39,969 nucleotides of DNA, from NCBI GenBank assembly GCA_029940475.1, contig JAPYUT010000014.1, forward strand, positions 1 to 39,969, read 5' to 3'. The notes under the pieces are model-generated. The model saw nothing but the letters and a program-made list of their open reading frames with translations, made no database searches and was not told the origin of the DNA. The DNA comes from Verrucomicrobiales bacterium (GTDB taxonomy: Bacteria; Verrucomicrobiota; Verrucomicrobiia; Verrucomicrobiales; DEV007). Made by a program: the position numbers and the translations under genes. This document shows positions 7,462-16,923 of the stretch, piece after piece; position 1 is the stretch's first letter, and every line of letters starts with the position of its first letter.

Positions 7462-10400
7462 TCAATGATCAAGCCAGAATGCAAGCTTCCCCCTGAGTAA
7501 TTCACTGTCCTTCACCCTGAACTTCTCAGAGGCCACAAGGTGCACTCCCTGCCCATCATTGCCGGTCACTCGCAAATGCAACGGGGTATCCCCGCCATGC
7601 TCGGCAACAATTGACCGGATTTTACACAGGTCATCGGAGCTATGCTCACCACTGCGCAAATTCAGGGTCAGGACACCGGCACCGGCGCGGTTGGCACTGC
7701 CGTTGAACTGATGCTGCTCCGGGCTGGAATCAGCCTGCTGGGTAAGCTCCCCGTCTACACAAGGTTTCTCCAGTATCCTGATGCGTTCAGCAGTCAATCG
7801 CTTGGAATCCGAAATGGAATCAAGCTCGACCTTCGCCGTCAGGATCACCACCTTGCCGGCTTCCAGCAAATCGGTGGATTTCGCAAAGACCTCGCTCCAT
7901 ACCATTACCTCCGCCTGACGGGTAAACCCCTCAAAAGTGACAATCGCAAAAGGATTACCGCGCTTGGTAAAACGCTTCTCGACCACTGCGATACGCCCGG
8001 CAAAGTTATATTTGCGCGACTCCTTCAGATCCTGTAACTCGGATAAACGACGGTATTTGCCCGAGGCAACCACTGAACGATAGGCATCAAGTGGATGGCC
8101 GGTCACATAGAAACCAAGGAGTTCGCGCTCGGCAGCAAGGATTTCATCCTTGCTCCAGGGCACAAAGGAAAGATCCCCGCCACTTAGAGACGGAACAGGG
8201 GCAGAACCAAAATCAGCGTCCTCGCCGAACAGCGATACCTGGCCCGAAACACGGTCCCTCTGGGCGCTGGATGCCGCCGCGATAATGTTCTCCAGGCGGG
8301 CAAAGAGGCGGGCGCGTTCCTCCCCTGAGGAATCAAATACCCCGGCACGAATCAGGGACTCAAGGTTTTTCTTGTTTACCGATTTCGAGTCAAGCCGCTT
8401 GGCGAAATCCTCGGCACCTGCAAACTCACCGTTCACCTCACGCTCCCCGATTGCCGTCTCCATGGCAACACTGCCAACATTCTTGATAGCAGCCAGCCCG
8501 AAGCGAATGGCCTTCAAGCCCGGGTCGCTAACCCAATCAGGCGCAAACTTAAGCTGGCTTTTGTTGATGTCAGGCGGGAGAACCTTTATCCTCATGTTCT
8601 TGCACTCCTCCACAAATACCGAAATTTTGTCGGTATTATTAATCTCGTTAGAAAGCAGAGACGCCATGAACTCGACGGGATAATTGGCTTTCAAGTATGC
8701 GGTCTGGTAGCTGATCAGGCCGTATGCAGCCGAATGTGACTTGTTGAAGCCATAGCCTGCAAACTTTTCCAGCAGGTCAAAAATACCATTTGCCTGTTTC
8801 TCGGGAATTTTATTTTCCCTGCCGCAGCCGCTGACAAACACATCCCGCTGACGGGCCATCTCATCAGGATCCTTCTTACCCATTGCGCGCCGCAGCAGGT
8901 CGGCGTCCCCGAGGCTGTAGCCGGCGAGCAGGTTCGCCGCTTTCTGCACCTGTTCCTGGTAAATCAGGATTCCATGGGTCTCCCTGGAAACTTCCTCAAG
9001 AAGAGGGTGTAGGTACTCCACTTTCTTCTTGCCCTTCTTCACGTCGATGAAATCGGGAATGAGATCCATCGGCCCCGGACGATACAAAGCGATCAGGGCA
9101 ATAATGTCCTCAATGCGGTCAACGCCAAATTGCTTGCAGAGCGCGACCATGCCACCGCTTTCCAACTGGAAAACACCGCAGGTCTCACCGGCATTGAGAA
9201 GTTTGTACGTCATTTCATCCTCCAGGGAAATTCCGGTGATATCAAAATCCGCTGTGTGTTGACGGATGAGGGCTACCGCATCCTGGATCACGGTCAACGT
9301 CTTGAGGCCAAGGAAGTCCATCTTCAGCATCCCCAACTCGGTCAGGGGCTTCATCGCATACTGGGTGACCACCTCATCATCATTACCCCGTGTAAGGGGA
9401 ATATGATCATCAAGGTCACAACCTCCAATAACGATACCTGCCGCGTGAATGCCCACCCCACGGGTCAGTCCCTCCAACTTGACAGCGGTTTCCCATAGCT
9501 GGGCAGTCGCGGCCTGAGTGTCTATGGCTTTCTTAAGGTCCGCGTTCTTCCGGCGCGCACCCGCAAGGGTAATACCCAGTTCTGCGGGAATCATCTTGGC
9601 CAGCCGATCAGCATCCCCATAACTCCAGCCAAGCACGCGCCCGACATCACGCACCACGCTCTTTGCCCCAAGGGTGCCAAAGGTAATAATATGTGAAACC
9701 CGGCGCTCACCGTATTTTTTCCGTACATACTCGATCACCTCGGGCCGGCGGGTCTGGCAAAAGTCGACGTCCACATCAGGAGGGCTGACGCGTTCAGGAT
9801 TCAGAAACCGCTCAAAAATCAATCCAAAGCGGATCGGGTCCAAGTCAGTAATGCCAAGGCAATAGGCAACCAGAGACCCGGCAGCCGAACCGCGCCCCGG
9901 ACCAACAGGAATACCGTTGTCCCGCGCCCACTTGATAAAGTCCCAGGTAATGAGGAAGTAGGAAACGAAGCCCATACGTTCCATGATCCCGATCTCGTAA
10001 TCAAGGCGCTTGCGCAATTCAGAGTCGCTCAAAGCCCGCTGTTTCCCGTAACGCTCAACCAGGCCTTCATCACACAGGTTGCGGAAATACTCTTCCCGGG
10101 ACTTTTCTTCCGGTAAAGCGTATTCCGGATAGCGCTCTGAACTGGTGGCATCAAGTTGCAACTCAAACTCAACCTTCTCAGCAATTTCCAGGGTATTATC
10201 ACAGGCCTCAGGAAGTTCCCTGAACAACTGGCGCATCTCCTTGGCTGTCTTGAAATAAACCTCGGGCGAATAACGCATGCGGTTCTCGTCAAGCACCATG
10301 CTGCCCGTGCCGATGCAGATCAGCGCATCGTGTGCCTCATGATCCGCCTTGTCGAGAAAATGAACATCATTTGCGGCAACCGGCTTCAGGCCAAACTCGC

Positions 10401-10989
10401 CGCAGAATTCCAATAACTGACGATTGCATTTCTGCTGTTGCTCCATGCCGTGATCATGCATCTCAAGGTAGAAATCCTCCTTGCCGTAAATATCGATAAA
10501 CTCCCCGAGTTTCTCGCGCGCAATGTCAACCTGGCCCTGTTGAATCCAGTAATTGATCTCTCCGTTAATGCAGCCGCTGAGACAAACAATTCCCCCGGAG
10601 TATTTATCAAGGGCCTCTTTATCAACCCGGGGTTTATAATACTGGCCATCAAGATGGGCTAATGAAACAAGTTTTACCAGGTTCTCGTAACCACGCTGAT
10701 CCTTTACCAGCAGTGTAAGGTGATGAGCATTGGGTAAGCCGGGCACCTTTTTCTTCTCATGCATTGACCCGGGAGCAAGATACATCTCGCAGCCGATGAT
10801 TGGCTTAACCCCGGCCTTGACGGCATTCTTGTAAAAATCAATCGCCCCGTAAAGATTGCCGTGATCAGTCATGGCCACCGCAGGCATCTTGCATCGCTTC
10901 ACCTTGGTCATCAGGGCAGATGGACGCACTGCGCCATCAAGCGTCGAATACTCGGTGTGAAGATGAAGGTGAACGAAGGAATCAGGCAT
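7462..10989 (-). CDS. dnaE: DNA polymerase III subunit alpha
   Basis: Replicative polymerase catalytic subunit, 1175 residues with the chosen start, normal for DnaE1. The PHP domain opens with FVHLHLHTEYSTLDGAV at residue 5 and TDHGNLYG at 41-48. The polymerase core has GPGRGSAAGSLVAY (363-376) and PPDVDVDFC (403-411), in which Asp407 and Asp409 match the E. coli catalytic pair; a third Asp lies in KMDFLGLKTL. A helix-hairpin-helix region and an OB fold (YNFAGRIAVVEKRFTKRGNPF) follow. I placed the start at ATG 10989 because homologues begin just before FVHLHLHTE; ATG 11013 and a 5' extension to 11031 are possible. No Shine-Dalgarno is obvious. It is monocistronic between the polysaccharide operon and divergent glnB. 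Confidence 0.96.
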   Translation of the reverse strand: MPDSFVHLHLHTEYSTLDGAVRPSALMTKVKRCKMPAVAMTDHGNLYGAIDFYKNAVKAGVKPIIGCEMYLAPGSMHEKKKVPGLPNAHHLTLLVKDQRGYENLVKLVSLAHLDGQYYKPRVDKEALDKYSGGIVCLSGCINGEINYWIQQGQVDIAREKLGEFIDIYGKEDFYLEMHDHGMEQQQKCNRQLLEFCGEFGLKPVAANDVHFLDKADHEAHDALICIGTGSMVLDENRMRYSPEVYFKTAKEMRQLFRELPEACDNTLEIAEKVEFELQLDATSSERYPEYALPEEKSREEYFRNLCDEGLVERYGKQRALSDSELRKRLDYEIGIMERMGFVSYFLITWDFIKWARDNGIPVGPGRGSAAGSLVAYCLGITDLDPIRFGLIFERFLNPERVSPPDVDVDFCQTRRPEVIEYVRKKYGERRVSHIITFGTLGAKSVVRDVGRVLGWSYGDADRLAKMIPAELGITLAGARRKNADLKKAIDTQAATAQLWETAVKLEGLTRGVGIHAAGIVIGGCDLDDHIPLTRGNDDEVVTQYAMKPLTELGMLKMDFLGLKTLTVIQDAVALIRQHTADFDITGISLEDEMTYKLLNAGETCGVFQLESGGMVALCKQFGVDRIEDIIALIALYRPGPMDLIPDFIDVKKGKKKVEYLHPLLEEVSRETHGILIYQEQVQKAANLLAGYSLGDADLLRRAMGKKDPDEMARQRDVFVSGCGRENKIPEKQANGIFDLLEKFAGYGFNKSHSAAYGLISYQTAYLKANYPVEFMASLLSNEINNTDKISVFVEECKNMRIKVLPPDINKSQLKFAPDWVSDPGLKAIRFGLAAIKNVGSVAMETAIGEREVNGEFAGAEDFAKRLDSKSVNKKNLESLIRAGVFDSSGEERARLFARLENIIAAASSAQRDRVSGQVSLFGEDADFGSAPVPSLSGGDLSFVPWSKDEILAAERELLGFYVTGHPLDAYRSVVASGKYRRLSELQDLKESRKYNFAGRIAVVEKRFTKRGNPFAIVTFEGFTRQAEVMVWSEVFAKSTDLLEAGKVVILTAKVELDSISDSKRLTAERIRILEKPCVDGELTQQADSSPEQHQFNGSANRAGAGVLTLNLRSGEHSSDDLCKIRSIVAEHGGDTPLHLRVTGNDGQGVHLVASEKFRVKDSELLRGKLAFWLDH

Positions 10990-11749
<760 letters not shown>

Positions 11750-11781
11750 ATTGAAGCAAGCGTTTCACTAAAAAACTTCAC

Positions 11782-11817
11782 AAAAAAGCGCCTCCGGCAA
11801 CCGGATGGCGCTTTTTT
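11782..11817 (+). terminator. Intrinsic terminator after glnB
   Basis: An A-run leads into stem GCGCC-TCCGG (11788-11797), loop CAA, and CCGGA-T-GGCGC with one bulged T, followed by TTTTTT. The stem is GC-rich and the U-tract is complete. It begins 33 nt after the glnB stop codon. Confidence 0.93.
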
Positions 11818-11927
11818 CGTGCACTTCCTTCAATCAAGCATTAATGCCGCTTCTTGGGCAAACCCTGCCTTTAAAGCAAGAATTGCTTTGCTGATTCACT
11901 TTCTAATACGCGACAATCCCACAAGTA

Positions 11928-12305
11928 ATGCCAGACCCCTCCGACATTCCCGATCCGCCTGACTACAAGACAATCGCCGCCCATATCGGGAAAATGCTCG
12001 TTGCCCGCGGCACTGGATTGCCTCAACACGGTGAGCCCTGGCACCTGGTCCAGGTGACCGAGCCTGCAGAAACAGGAAATCTCAACGAGATGCCCATTAT
12101 TGCCTTTGAGGCCCTGTTTCTGACTCCGGGGAAACGCGAGAGCAGTACCTACATTTTCACCGATGTCGACAATGGGCTGATTGGCGCGATGCACTGCACC
12201 ACTTTCATCAGCCCAACGGGAACCACCTGTATGCGTTCATTTTTCTCAAACATTGATGAACCGCGGGAAATCCCCCCTGATAAGCATGCCGAAGAAGCAA
12301 TCTAA
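11928..12305 (+). CDS. Hypothetical protein (125 aa)
   Basis: I do not recognise this protein. It starts ATG CCA GAC with a Pro/Asp-rich N-terminus (PDPSDIPDPPDY) and has no signal peptide or membrane segment, so it is probably cytoplasmic. The central part looks folded (IAAHIGKMLVARG, PWHLVQVTEP, IIAFEALFLTPGKRESSTYIFTD) and contains two Cys (MHCTTF and TTCMRSFF). Codon use resembles the neighbours, which supports a real gene. It stands alone between the glnB terminator and a membrane-protein gene 81 nt downstream. The 178 nt upstream contain only the glnB terminator and no clear promoter. Confidence 0.65.
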   Translation: MPDPSDIPDPPDYKTIAAHIGKMLVARGTGLPQHGEPWHLVQVTEPAETGNLNEMPIIAFEALFLTPGKRESSTYIFTDVDNGLIGAMHCTTFISPTGTTCMRSFFSNIDEPREIPPDKHAEEAI

Positions 12306-12386
12306 ACAGGAAGTTCATTAATCTGCTTAATCTTTGGCCTCAGAAAATGAATTTTGGCAACGAGTCGCAGTGATATAGAATGATTT

Positions 12387-12782
12387 ATGCAATGGGCAAC
12401 AGACACTGCGCTCCTCGCCGGCTGGGTCGGCATGCTCCTGGGTGTCACCTCGGGAGCAATTATCGGGATTTTCTTCCACCGGGAAGACTGGATGGGAGGT
12501 TATGGCTCGTTTCGGAGACGCATGACACGCCTCGGCCATATAGCGTTTTTCGGGATGGGTCTGCTGAACATCCTTTTCGCGCTGACCATTAAAGCCCACC
12601 CCATTCCTGAAACGGCGGCAAGGCCAGCCGCCATCCTGTTCGTTGCAGCGCTGGCAACCATGTCCCTTTGCTGTTTCCTCACTGCCTGGAGAAAAAGCCC
12701 TTTCCGTCATTTCTTTTTTATTCCGGTTGGGACTTCCGGAACCGCAATCGTCCTGCTTTTGCTGAACTGGAATCCGTCATAA
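12387..12782 (+). CDS. Small integral membrane protein (4 predicted TM segments)
   Basis: 131 residues with four hydrophobic stretches: LLAGWVGMLLGVTSGAIIGI (about 9-28), HIAFFGMGLLNILFAL (50-65), ARPAAILFVAALATMSLCCF (78-97) and FFFIPVGTSGTAIVLLLL (109-126). The cytoplasmic-type loops are rich in Arg (SFRRRMTRL, TAWRKSPFRH). I do not recognise a family name; length and layout suggest a small inner-membrane protein of unknown role. An alternative reading frame starting 7 nt earlier (12380) gives no membrane segments and is rejected. It is 51 nt upstream of the radical SAM gene and may be cotranscribed with it. Confidence 0.72.
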   Translation: MQWATDTALLAGWVGMLLGVTSGAIIGIFFHREDWMGGYGSFRRRMTRLGHIAFFGMGLLNILFALTIKAHPIPETAARPAAILFVAALATMSLCCFLTAWRKSPFRHFFFIPVGTSGTAIVLLLLNWNPS

Positions 12783-12833
12783 CCTGCCCTCCCCGGAAAA
12801 CACTGCAGTAGCCAGCCGCCAACAAATCATCCA

Positions 12834-14171
12834 ATGCGTATCGGCTTCATCGGCGTCTCTGGCCTCCGGGTCTGCAAACCGGAAGTGCTTGAGCTTGGAA
12901 TGTCATTCCCGGCGCTCGCCGGGAGGGTGAAAGAAATCGAGGCTCTGCCATCACTCGGCCTGCTGACCCTGGCCGGCATGACGCCGCCGCACATCGACTG
13001 TGAATACCTGGAGGTGCGCGACGTTGAACTCGATGACCTGCCGAAGCACTTCGACGCGGTGGCGATCTCCTCGCTGAGCGGCACCAACAAGGAGGCCTTC
13101 CGCCTGTGCGAGCGCTTCCGTGATATCGGTACCCCGACAATTCTCGGGGGCCTCGGCCCGACATTGCAACCCGAGCTGTCGGCGAAATATGCTGACGCCG
13201 TGGTAATCGGTGAAGGCGAACCCGCCTGGCCGCAGGTGGTCGCCGACCTCGAGCGCGGCCGGCTGCAGAAGATCTACAACTCGAAATCCGGCCCGCCCTT
13301 CGATCTCTCTAATGCGCCGATGCCGCGCTTCGAGCTTCTCTCCCCCGAGCGCTACCCGCGCTTCACCGTGCAATCACAGCGTGGTTGCCCCCTGTCCTGC
13401 GAGTTCTGCGCCGCTTCTATCCGGCTGGCACCGAAGTTCAAGGTGAAGCCGGTCGACAAGTTCATTGCCGAGCTGCGACGGCTCAAGGAGCTGTTCAGGA
13501 GACCGTTTTTCGAGTTTGCTGATGACAACACCTTTGTGAACCGTAAACACTCGAAGGCGCTGATGCGCGCCATGGTGAAGGAAGATGTGCGCTGGTTCAC
13601 CGAGACCGACCTTGGTGTCGCGGAGGACGACGAGTTGCTGGGCCTGATGCGCGACGCCGGTTGCGCACAAATCCTGATTGGCTTCGAGAGCCCGAGTTAC
13701 GGCGCCCTCGACGGCATTGAGCAGAACTCGAACTGGAAGGCCAACCGCGTTGATCAATACGTCGCGGCGGTGGAGAAAATCCAGCGTCACGGCATCACCG
13801 TAAACGGCTGTCTGGTGTTAGGACTCGACGGTGCTGGGCCAGAGCAGTTCAAGGATGCGATGCGCTTCGTGCGCGACAGCGGGCTTTATGACGTGCAAGT
13901 CACCTACATGACACCTTTCCCGGGCACCCCGCTCTGGGATCGCCTCAGCGAGGAGGGCCGTATCCTCAGTGAAGAGGCAACCGAGCGCTGCACCCTCTTT
14001 GATATTAATTTCCAGCCCGACTCAATGTCTGTCGCGGAGCTTGAGGAGGGCTTCCTCAAGGTTATTGGCACGCTCTATAGCCCACGCTTTGTCGCCGACC
14101 GTTCCCGGCGCTTCAAGAAACATCTACGCGGCAGGATTAAAGAAAAGCGTACCACCGCGGCGACAGGATAG
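12834..14171 (+). CDS. B12-binding-domain radical SAM protein
   Basis: 445 residues. The N-terminal half is a cobalamin-binding-type Rossmann domain (SLGLLTLAGMTPP near 40, FDAVAISSLSG, PTILGGLGPT and VIGEGEPAW at about 124-132), but I see no DxHxxG motif, so any cobalamin binding would be base-on or absent. The radical SAM core carries the 4Fe-4S motif CPLSCEFC with Cys185, Cys189 and Cys192. Later elements are FADDNTF, ILIGFESP, NGCLVLGLDG and MTPFPGTPLW. It resembles the anaerobic Mg-protoporphyrin/hopanoid-modifying enzyme superfamily; the substrate cannot be read from the sequence. GC content and GC3 look higher than in the adjacent small genes. The C-terminus is short and basic. Confidence 0.85.
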   Translation: MRIGFIGVSGLRVCKPEVLELGMSFPALAGRVKEIEALPSLGLLTLAGMTPPHIDCEYLEVRDVELDDLPKHFDAVAISSLSGTNKEAFRLCERFRDIGTPTILGGLGPTLQPELSAKYADAVVIGEGEPAWPQVVADLERGRLQKIYNSKSGPPFDLSNAPMPRFELLSPERYPRFTVQSQRGCPLSCEFCAASIRLAPKFKVKPVDKFIAELRRLKELFRRPFFEFADDNTFVNRKHSKALMRAMVKEDVRWFTETDLGVAEDDELLGLMRDAGCAQILIGFESPSYGALDGIEQNSNWKANRVDQYVAAVEKIQRHGITVNGCLVLGLDGAGPEQFKDAMRFVRDSGLYDVQVTYMTPFPGTPLWDRLSEEGRILSEEATERCTLFDINFQPDSMSVAELEEGFLKVIGTLYSPRFVADRSRRFKKHLRGRIKEKRTTAATG

Positions 14172-14331
14172 AGTTGTTCACCGCAACAGGCTTGCAACAA
14201 CGGCACTGCCAGCCGGGAGAATAGTGCCGGTAGTGCTTGCCTCTTTCTGAACGGGCATCCCGCGTGAACAAACTCTTAATCCCGTGGATCTTCCTGCCTT
14301 CCAGCAAAATGTCCCGTTTATTGACGATTCA

Positions 14332-14358
14332 CGTTCCCCGTTCCCCGTTCCCCGTTCC
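14332..14358 (+). repeat. Heptanucleotide tandem repeat, unit CGTTCCC, nearly 4 copies
   Basis: Three perfect copies of CGTTCCC and a partial fourth (CGTTCC) lie in the 293-nt gap (14172-14464) between the radical SAM gene and the secreted lectin gene. The rest of this gap shows no gene; its last 43 nt form the regulatory leader listed next. Such heptamer arrays vary in copy number by slippage in many bacteria. It is too far from a start codon for a phase-variation role to be obvious. Confidence 0.8.
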
Positions 14359-14421
14359 AACCCTGTTCAACCCTCTAATTAATATTGACACCAGCACCCG
14401 AATTTTCCTAAATTTGAGATA

Positions 14422-14464
14422 ACTCCTTGACCTACAGGAGTAAAATGCCTGACCATTCCTGACC
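14422..14464 (+). promoter_or_regulatory. Leader with Shine-Dalgarno-sequestering hairpin and 5-codon upstream ORF
   Basis: ACTCCT (14422-14427) is perfectly complementary to AGGAGT (14436-14441), so the only good Shine-Dalgarno is inside a 6-bp stem with an 8-nt loop. That Shine-Dalgarno serves ATG 14445, which opens a five-codon ORF (MPDHS) ending in TGA at 14460-14462, two nt before ATG 14465 of the large secreted protein. The main start has no Shine-Dalgarno of its own, so it could depend on coupling to the mini-ORF. This is sequence-based inference. Confidence 0.45.
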
Positions 14465-16570
14465 ATGATCACCTATCCCCGATTTTCCCACCAATCCGTC
14501 CTCGCTACCACCGCGGTCCTGCTTGCCTTTGCCGGCCTTGCCAAGGCAGGAGTCACCTACAGTCAAAATTTCGACGGTTTTGCCGACGGCACCACCAATC
14601 TGGGAGACGGTACGGTGATGTTCGGTACTGCCAAGGTTGTGGGCGGAGCACTGCAGTTGACCCAGGACGGCATCGCCGGGGGTGGTGCCAGCTTCTCGAT
14701 ACCGCCACTTGCCGAGGCATCAAGCGGCTGGAGAGCCACCTTTGACCTGAGCATTTTCGATAGCGCCGGGAATAACCAACCCGCTGACGGCATGTCCTTG
14801 AACTGGGGCAGTGCCCCTCTCGGTGAGCCGGGCGCGGCCGAGGAAGGGATGACCGGGCGCGGTGTTGCAAACAATATCTCCTTTGAAATCGACACATGGC
14901 AAAACTTCGACGCCGAGCAGGGAGTCAACATCTCCAACATTGTCAATGGAGGGGACCAGAATCTGGTCTTCACCGGCGGCCCCATCCTCAATGATGGCAC
15001 CACGGTCAGCGGCCAGGTTACAATCAGCTGGGATCCGGTTAACGGCGCCTCATTCACCACCACCGGGCTGCTCACTAACGCGGACTTCGAGAATGTGGCT
15101 ACCAGCCTGGTCGGGGATGACGCCTTCACCTTTATCTTCTCCGGGCGTGTCGGTGGTGCCAACGAGACCAAGACAATCGATAACCTCGTGATCATCACCA
15201 ACCCGGACCTAGATAATGATAATGATAATGACGGTCTTCCCGACAATTGGGAAGAAAGCTACGGCCTTGCCACTAACGACGACGGCTCAGTGGATCCCGA
15301 CAATGGCCCTGATGGGGACCCGGACGAGGACGGGGTTAATAACGGGGATGAATACGCCAACAGGACCAACCCGATTGATTCAGATACCGATGACGACGGT
15401 CTCAGTGACGGGGTGGAGACAAATACCGGCACCTTTGTTTCGGCTGCCGACACCGGTACTAACCCATGGCTCGCCGACAGCGATGGTGATGGCCTCAATG
15501 ACGGGGTTGAAAACCCTCTTCTCGCATGGGACCCGGCAAACGCCGCAACCCAACCGGGCACCGATCCCAACAACCCTGACAGCGATGACGACACCCTCAG
15601 TGATGGTGACGAGATCACAGCCGGAACCGACCCGACCACCGACACCCGGCCCCCGGCACCTTCTGAATACGTGCAGGACTTCGACAACTTTGCCGACGGC
15701 ACCACCGACCTTGGTGACGGCACGGTGATGTTTGGTACTGCCAAGGTTGTCAACGGGGCTCTGCAACTCACCCAGGACGGTATCGCCGGGGGCCGAGCCA
15801 GTTTCTCCATCCCGCAATTGCGCAATTCCGCTCTAGGATGGACAGCTGCTTTTAACCTGACGATCTCCGATAGTGTCGGTGCCAACGAGCCCGCTGACGG
15901 CATGTCCTTCAACTATGGCAGTGCCTCTCTCGGTGAGCAGGGTGGAGCAGAGGAAGGGATGAGCGGGCGTGGTGTTGCAAACAACATCTCCTTTGAGATC
16001 GACACATGGCAGAACGGTGATGCCGAGCAGGGAGTCAACATCTCTGAAATTATCAACGGAGCGGAGCAGAACCTGGTCTTCACCAACGGGCGCATCCTCA
16101 ACGATGGAACCACGGTCAGTGGTCAGGTTGGAATCAGCTGGGACCCGGTCACCGGCGCCTCCTTCACCACCACCGGCCTGCTCACCAACGCCAACTTTGA
16201 AGAGGTGGCGACCGACCTTACCGGGAATGATAACTATACATTCATCATCTCCGGGCGTGTCGGTGGCGCCAATGAGACCAAGACAATCGATAACCTCGTT
16301 ATCAGCAGCGGCAGTGCATCTGCATTACCCTTCGCGATCACTGACGTCCAGGTTGATGACAGCAATGACCCAATCAGCGTGGTCTTGACCTGGGAGGCAC
16401 AGCCCAATCATCTGTATAAAGTGGAGAGTTCAACGACAATGACCGCGGAGGGAACACCTGGCGGTTGGCAGGAACTGGATGACGGTGTGCCCGGCGGTGA
16501 ATACCGCGACACGCTGGCAGTCGGCACCAAAAAGATGTGGTGGCGGGTAACAGATCTGGGCCGCTTTTAA
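14465..16570 (+). CDS. Secreted protein: two lectin-like domains separated by thrombospondin type 3 repeats
   Basis: 701 residues with an N-terminal signal peptide (hydrophobic SVLATTAVLLAFAGLAKA, cleavage after AKA near residue 28). Two 210-residue copies of a beta-sandwich, L-type-lectin/LamG-like domain occupy residues 34-243 and 404-613; both contain ADGM and EIDTWQN..DAEQGVNI motifs and are of equal length. Between them, about 249-392, lie Asp-rich calcium-binding thrombospondin type 3 repeats (DSDTDDDGLSDG, DSDGDGLNDG, DSDDDTLSDG). The last 80 residues (ITDVQVDDSNDPISVVLTW to WWRVTDL) form a C-terminal module also seen in the protein at the right edge of the window. Likely a cell-surface or released carbohydrate-binding protein. 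The gene lies upstream of the CotH giant, which carries a third copy of the lectin domain. Confidence 0.85.
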   Translation: MITYPRFSHQSVLATTAVLLAFAGLAKAGVTYSQNFDGFADGTTNLGDGTVMFGTAKVVGGALQLTQDGIAGGGASFSIPPLAEASSGWRATFDLSIFDSAGNNQPADGMSLNWGSAPLGEPGAAEEGMTGRGVANNISFEIDTWQNFDAEQGVNISNIVNGGDQNLVFTGGPILNDGTTVSGQVTISWDPVNGASFTTTGLLTNADFENVATSLVGDDAFTFIFSGRVGGANETKTIDNLVIITNPDLDNDNDNDGLPDNWEESYGLATNDDGSVDPDNGPDGDPDEDGVNNGDEYANRTNPIDSDTDDDGLSDGVETNTGTFVSAADTGTNPWLADSDGDGLNDGVENPLLAWDPANAATQPGTDPNNPDSDDDTLSDGDEITAGTDPTTDTRPPAPSEYVQDFDNFADGTTDLGDGTVMFGTAKVVNGALQLTQDGIAGGRASFSIPQLRNSALGWTAAFNLTISDSVGANEPADGMSFNYGSASLGEQGGAEEGMSGRGVANNISFEIDTWQNGDAEQGVNISEIINGAEQNLVFTNGRILNDGTTVSGQVGISWDPVTGASFTTTGLLTNANFEEVATDLTGNDNYTFIISGRVGGANETKTIDNLVISSGSASALPFAITDVQVDDSNDPISVVLTWEAQPNHLYKVESSTTMTAEGTPGGWQELDDGVPGGEYRDTLAVGTKKMWWRVTDLGRF
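14564..15193 (+). repeat. Lectin-domain repeat, copy A
   Basis: 630-bp coding repeat paired with 15674-16303. Both copies are exactly 210 codons with no insertion or deletion; by eye roughly three quarters of the residues agree and long stretches of DNA are identical (around the AEQGVNI and GGANETKTIDNLV segments). A more diverged third copy of 211 codons is at 17011-17643. Confidence 0.9.
15674..16303 (+). repeat. Lectin-domain repeat, copy B
   Basis: Partner of 14564-15193, in the same gene, offset by 1110 bp. It keeps the motifs FADGTT, LGDGTVMFGTAKVV, EIDTWQN and SFTTTGLLTN. The close DNA similarity suggests a fairly recent internal duplication, or gene conversion between the copies. Confidence 0.9.
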
Positions 16571-16632
16571 CTTAAATATACCTAGCTGAGCTGTTCCTTT
16601 AGAGAGGCAGCAGAAGTGTCCGTATATTTGCG

Positions 16633-16663
16633 ATATGCCCGGGTCAGCCCACCCCGGGCATAT
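16633..16663 (+). terminator. Long perfect hairpin after the lectin gene, terminator-like
   Basis: ATATGCCCGGG (16633-16643) and CCCGGGCATAT (16653-16663) pair perfectly over 11 bp with a 9-nt loop, 63 nt after the stop codon. The downstream tract is only moderately T-rich (GTCATTTATAT), so termination may be incomplete, or the hairpin may protect the 3' end. Confidence 0.6.
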
Positions 16664-16831
16664 GTCATTTATATCCCCGGAAATTCTTGAAATATCGTGC
16701 CCCGAATTCTGGTCCCGCTTCTCCCGCTACAGAGCTTCCTCACCCGCCAAGTCAGTCCAGTAATCAATCATATTGCTGAATGAACAACCTGAATAGGCAA
16801 GAAGCCTCCATTAAATGAACGGTTCGTTCAC

Positions 16832-16860
16832 TTGTCGCCGACCCAAAGATAGAGTAAAAT
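16832..16860 (+). promoter_or_regulatory. Sigma-70-type promoter for the CotH/lamin-tail gene
   Basis: TTGTCG (16832-16837) and TAAAAT (16855-16860) are separated by 17 nt, matching 4/6 and 5/6 of the consensus. The predicted start is near 16867, giving a leader of about 57 nt that begins with a small hairpin. The palindrome TGAACG-GTT-CGTTCA ends 1 nt before the -35 box, a good position for an activator or repressor. Confidence 0.5.
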
Positions 16861-16923
16861 AAAGTCATGAAGGCGATGCCTTCTTCCTCATTCACGCCCA
16901 CTCAATCCCCCACTTAATCCCCT

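Larger units (their letters stand above)
16571..16923 (+). other. Intergenic region with terminator, palindrome and promoter for the CotH gene
   Basis: 353 bases without a gene. It contains a long hairpin (16633-16663), a 6-bp inverted repeat TGAACG-GTT-CGTTCA (16816-16830), a sigma-70-type promoter (16832-16860) and a small hairpin GAAGGC-GAT-GCCTTC (16869-16883) near the expected transcription start. The stretch 16664-16815 shows nothing recognisable. Confidence 0.6.

Noticed and set aside
15259-15912. Minus-strand open frames across the thrombospondin repeats and lectin copy B
   Set aside because: Ser/Pro/Val-rich shadows created by GC3 bias and repeated Asp/Gly codons.
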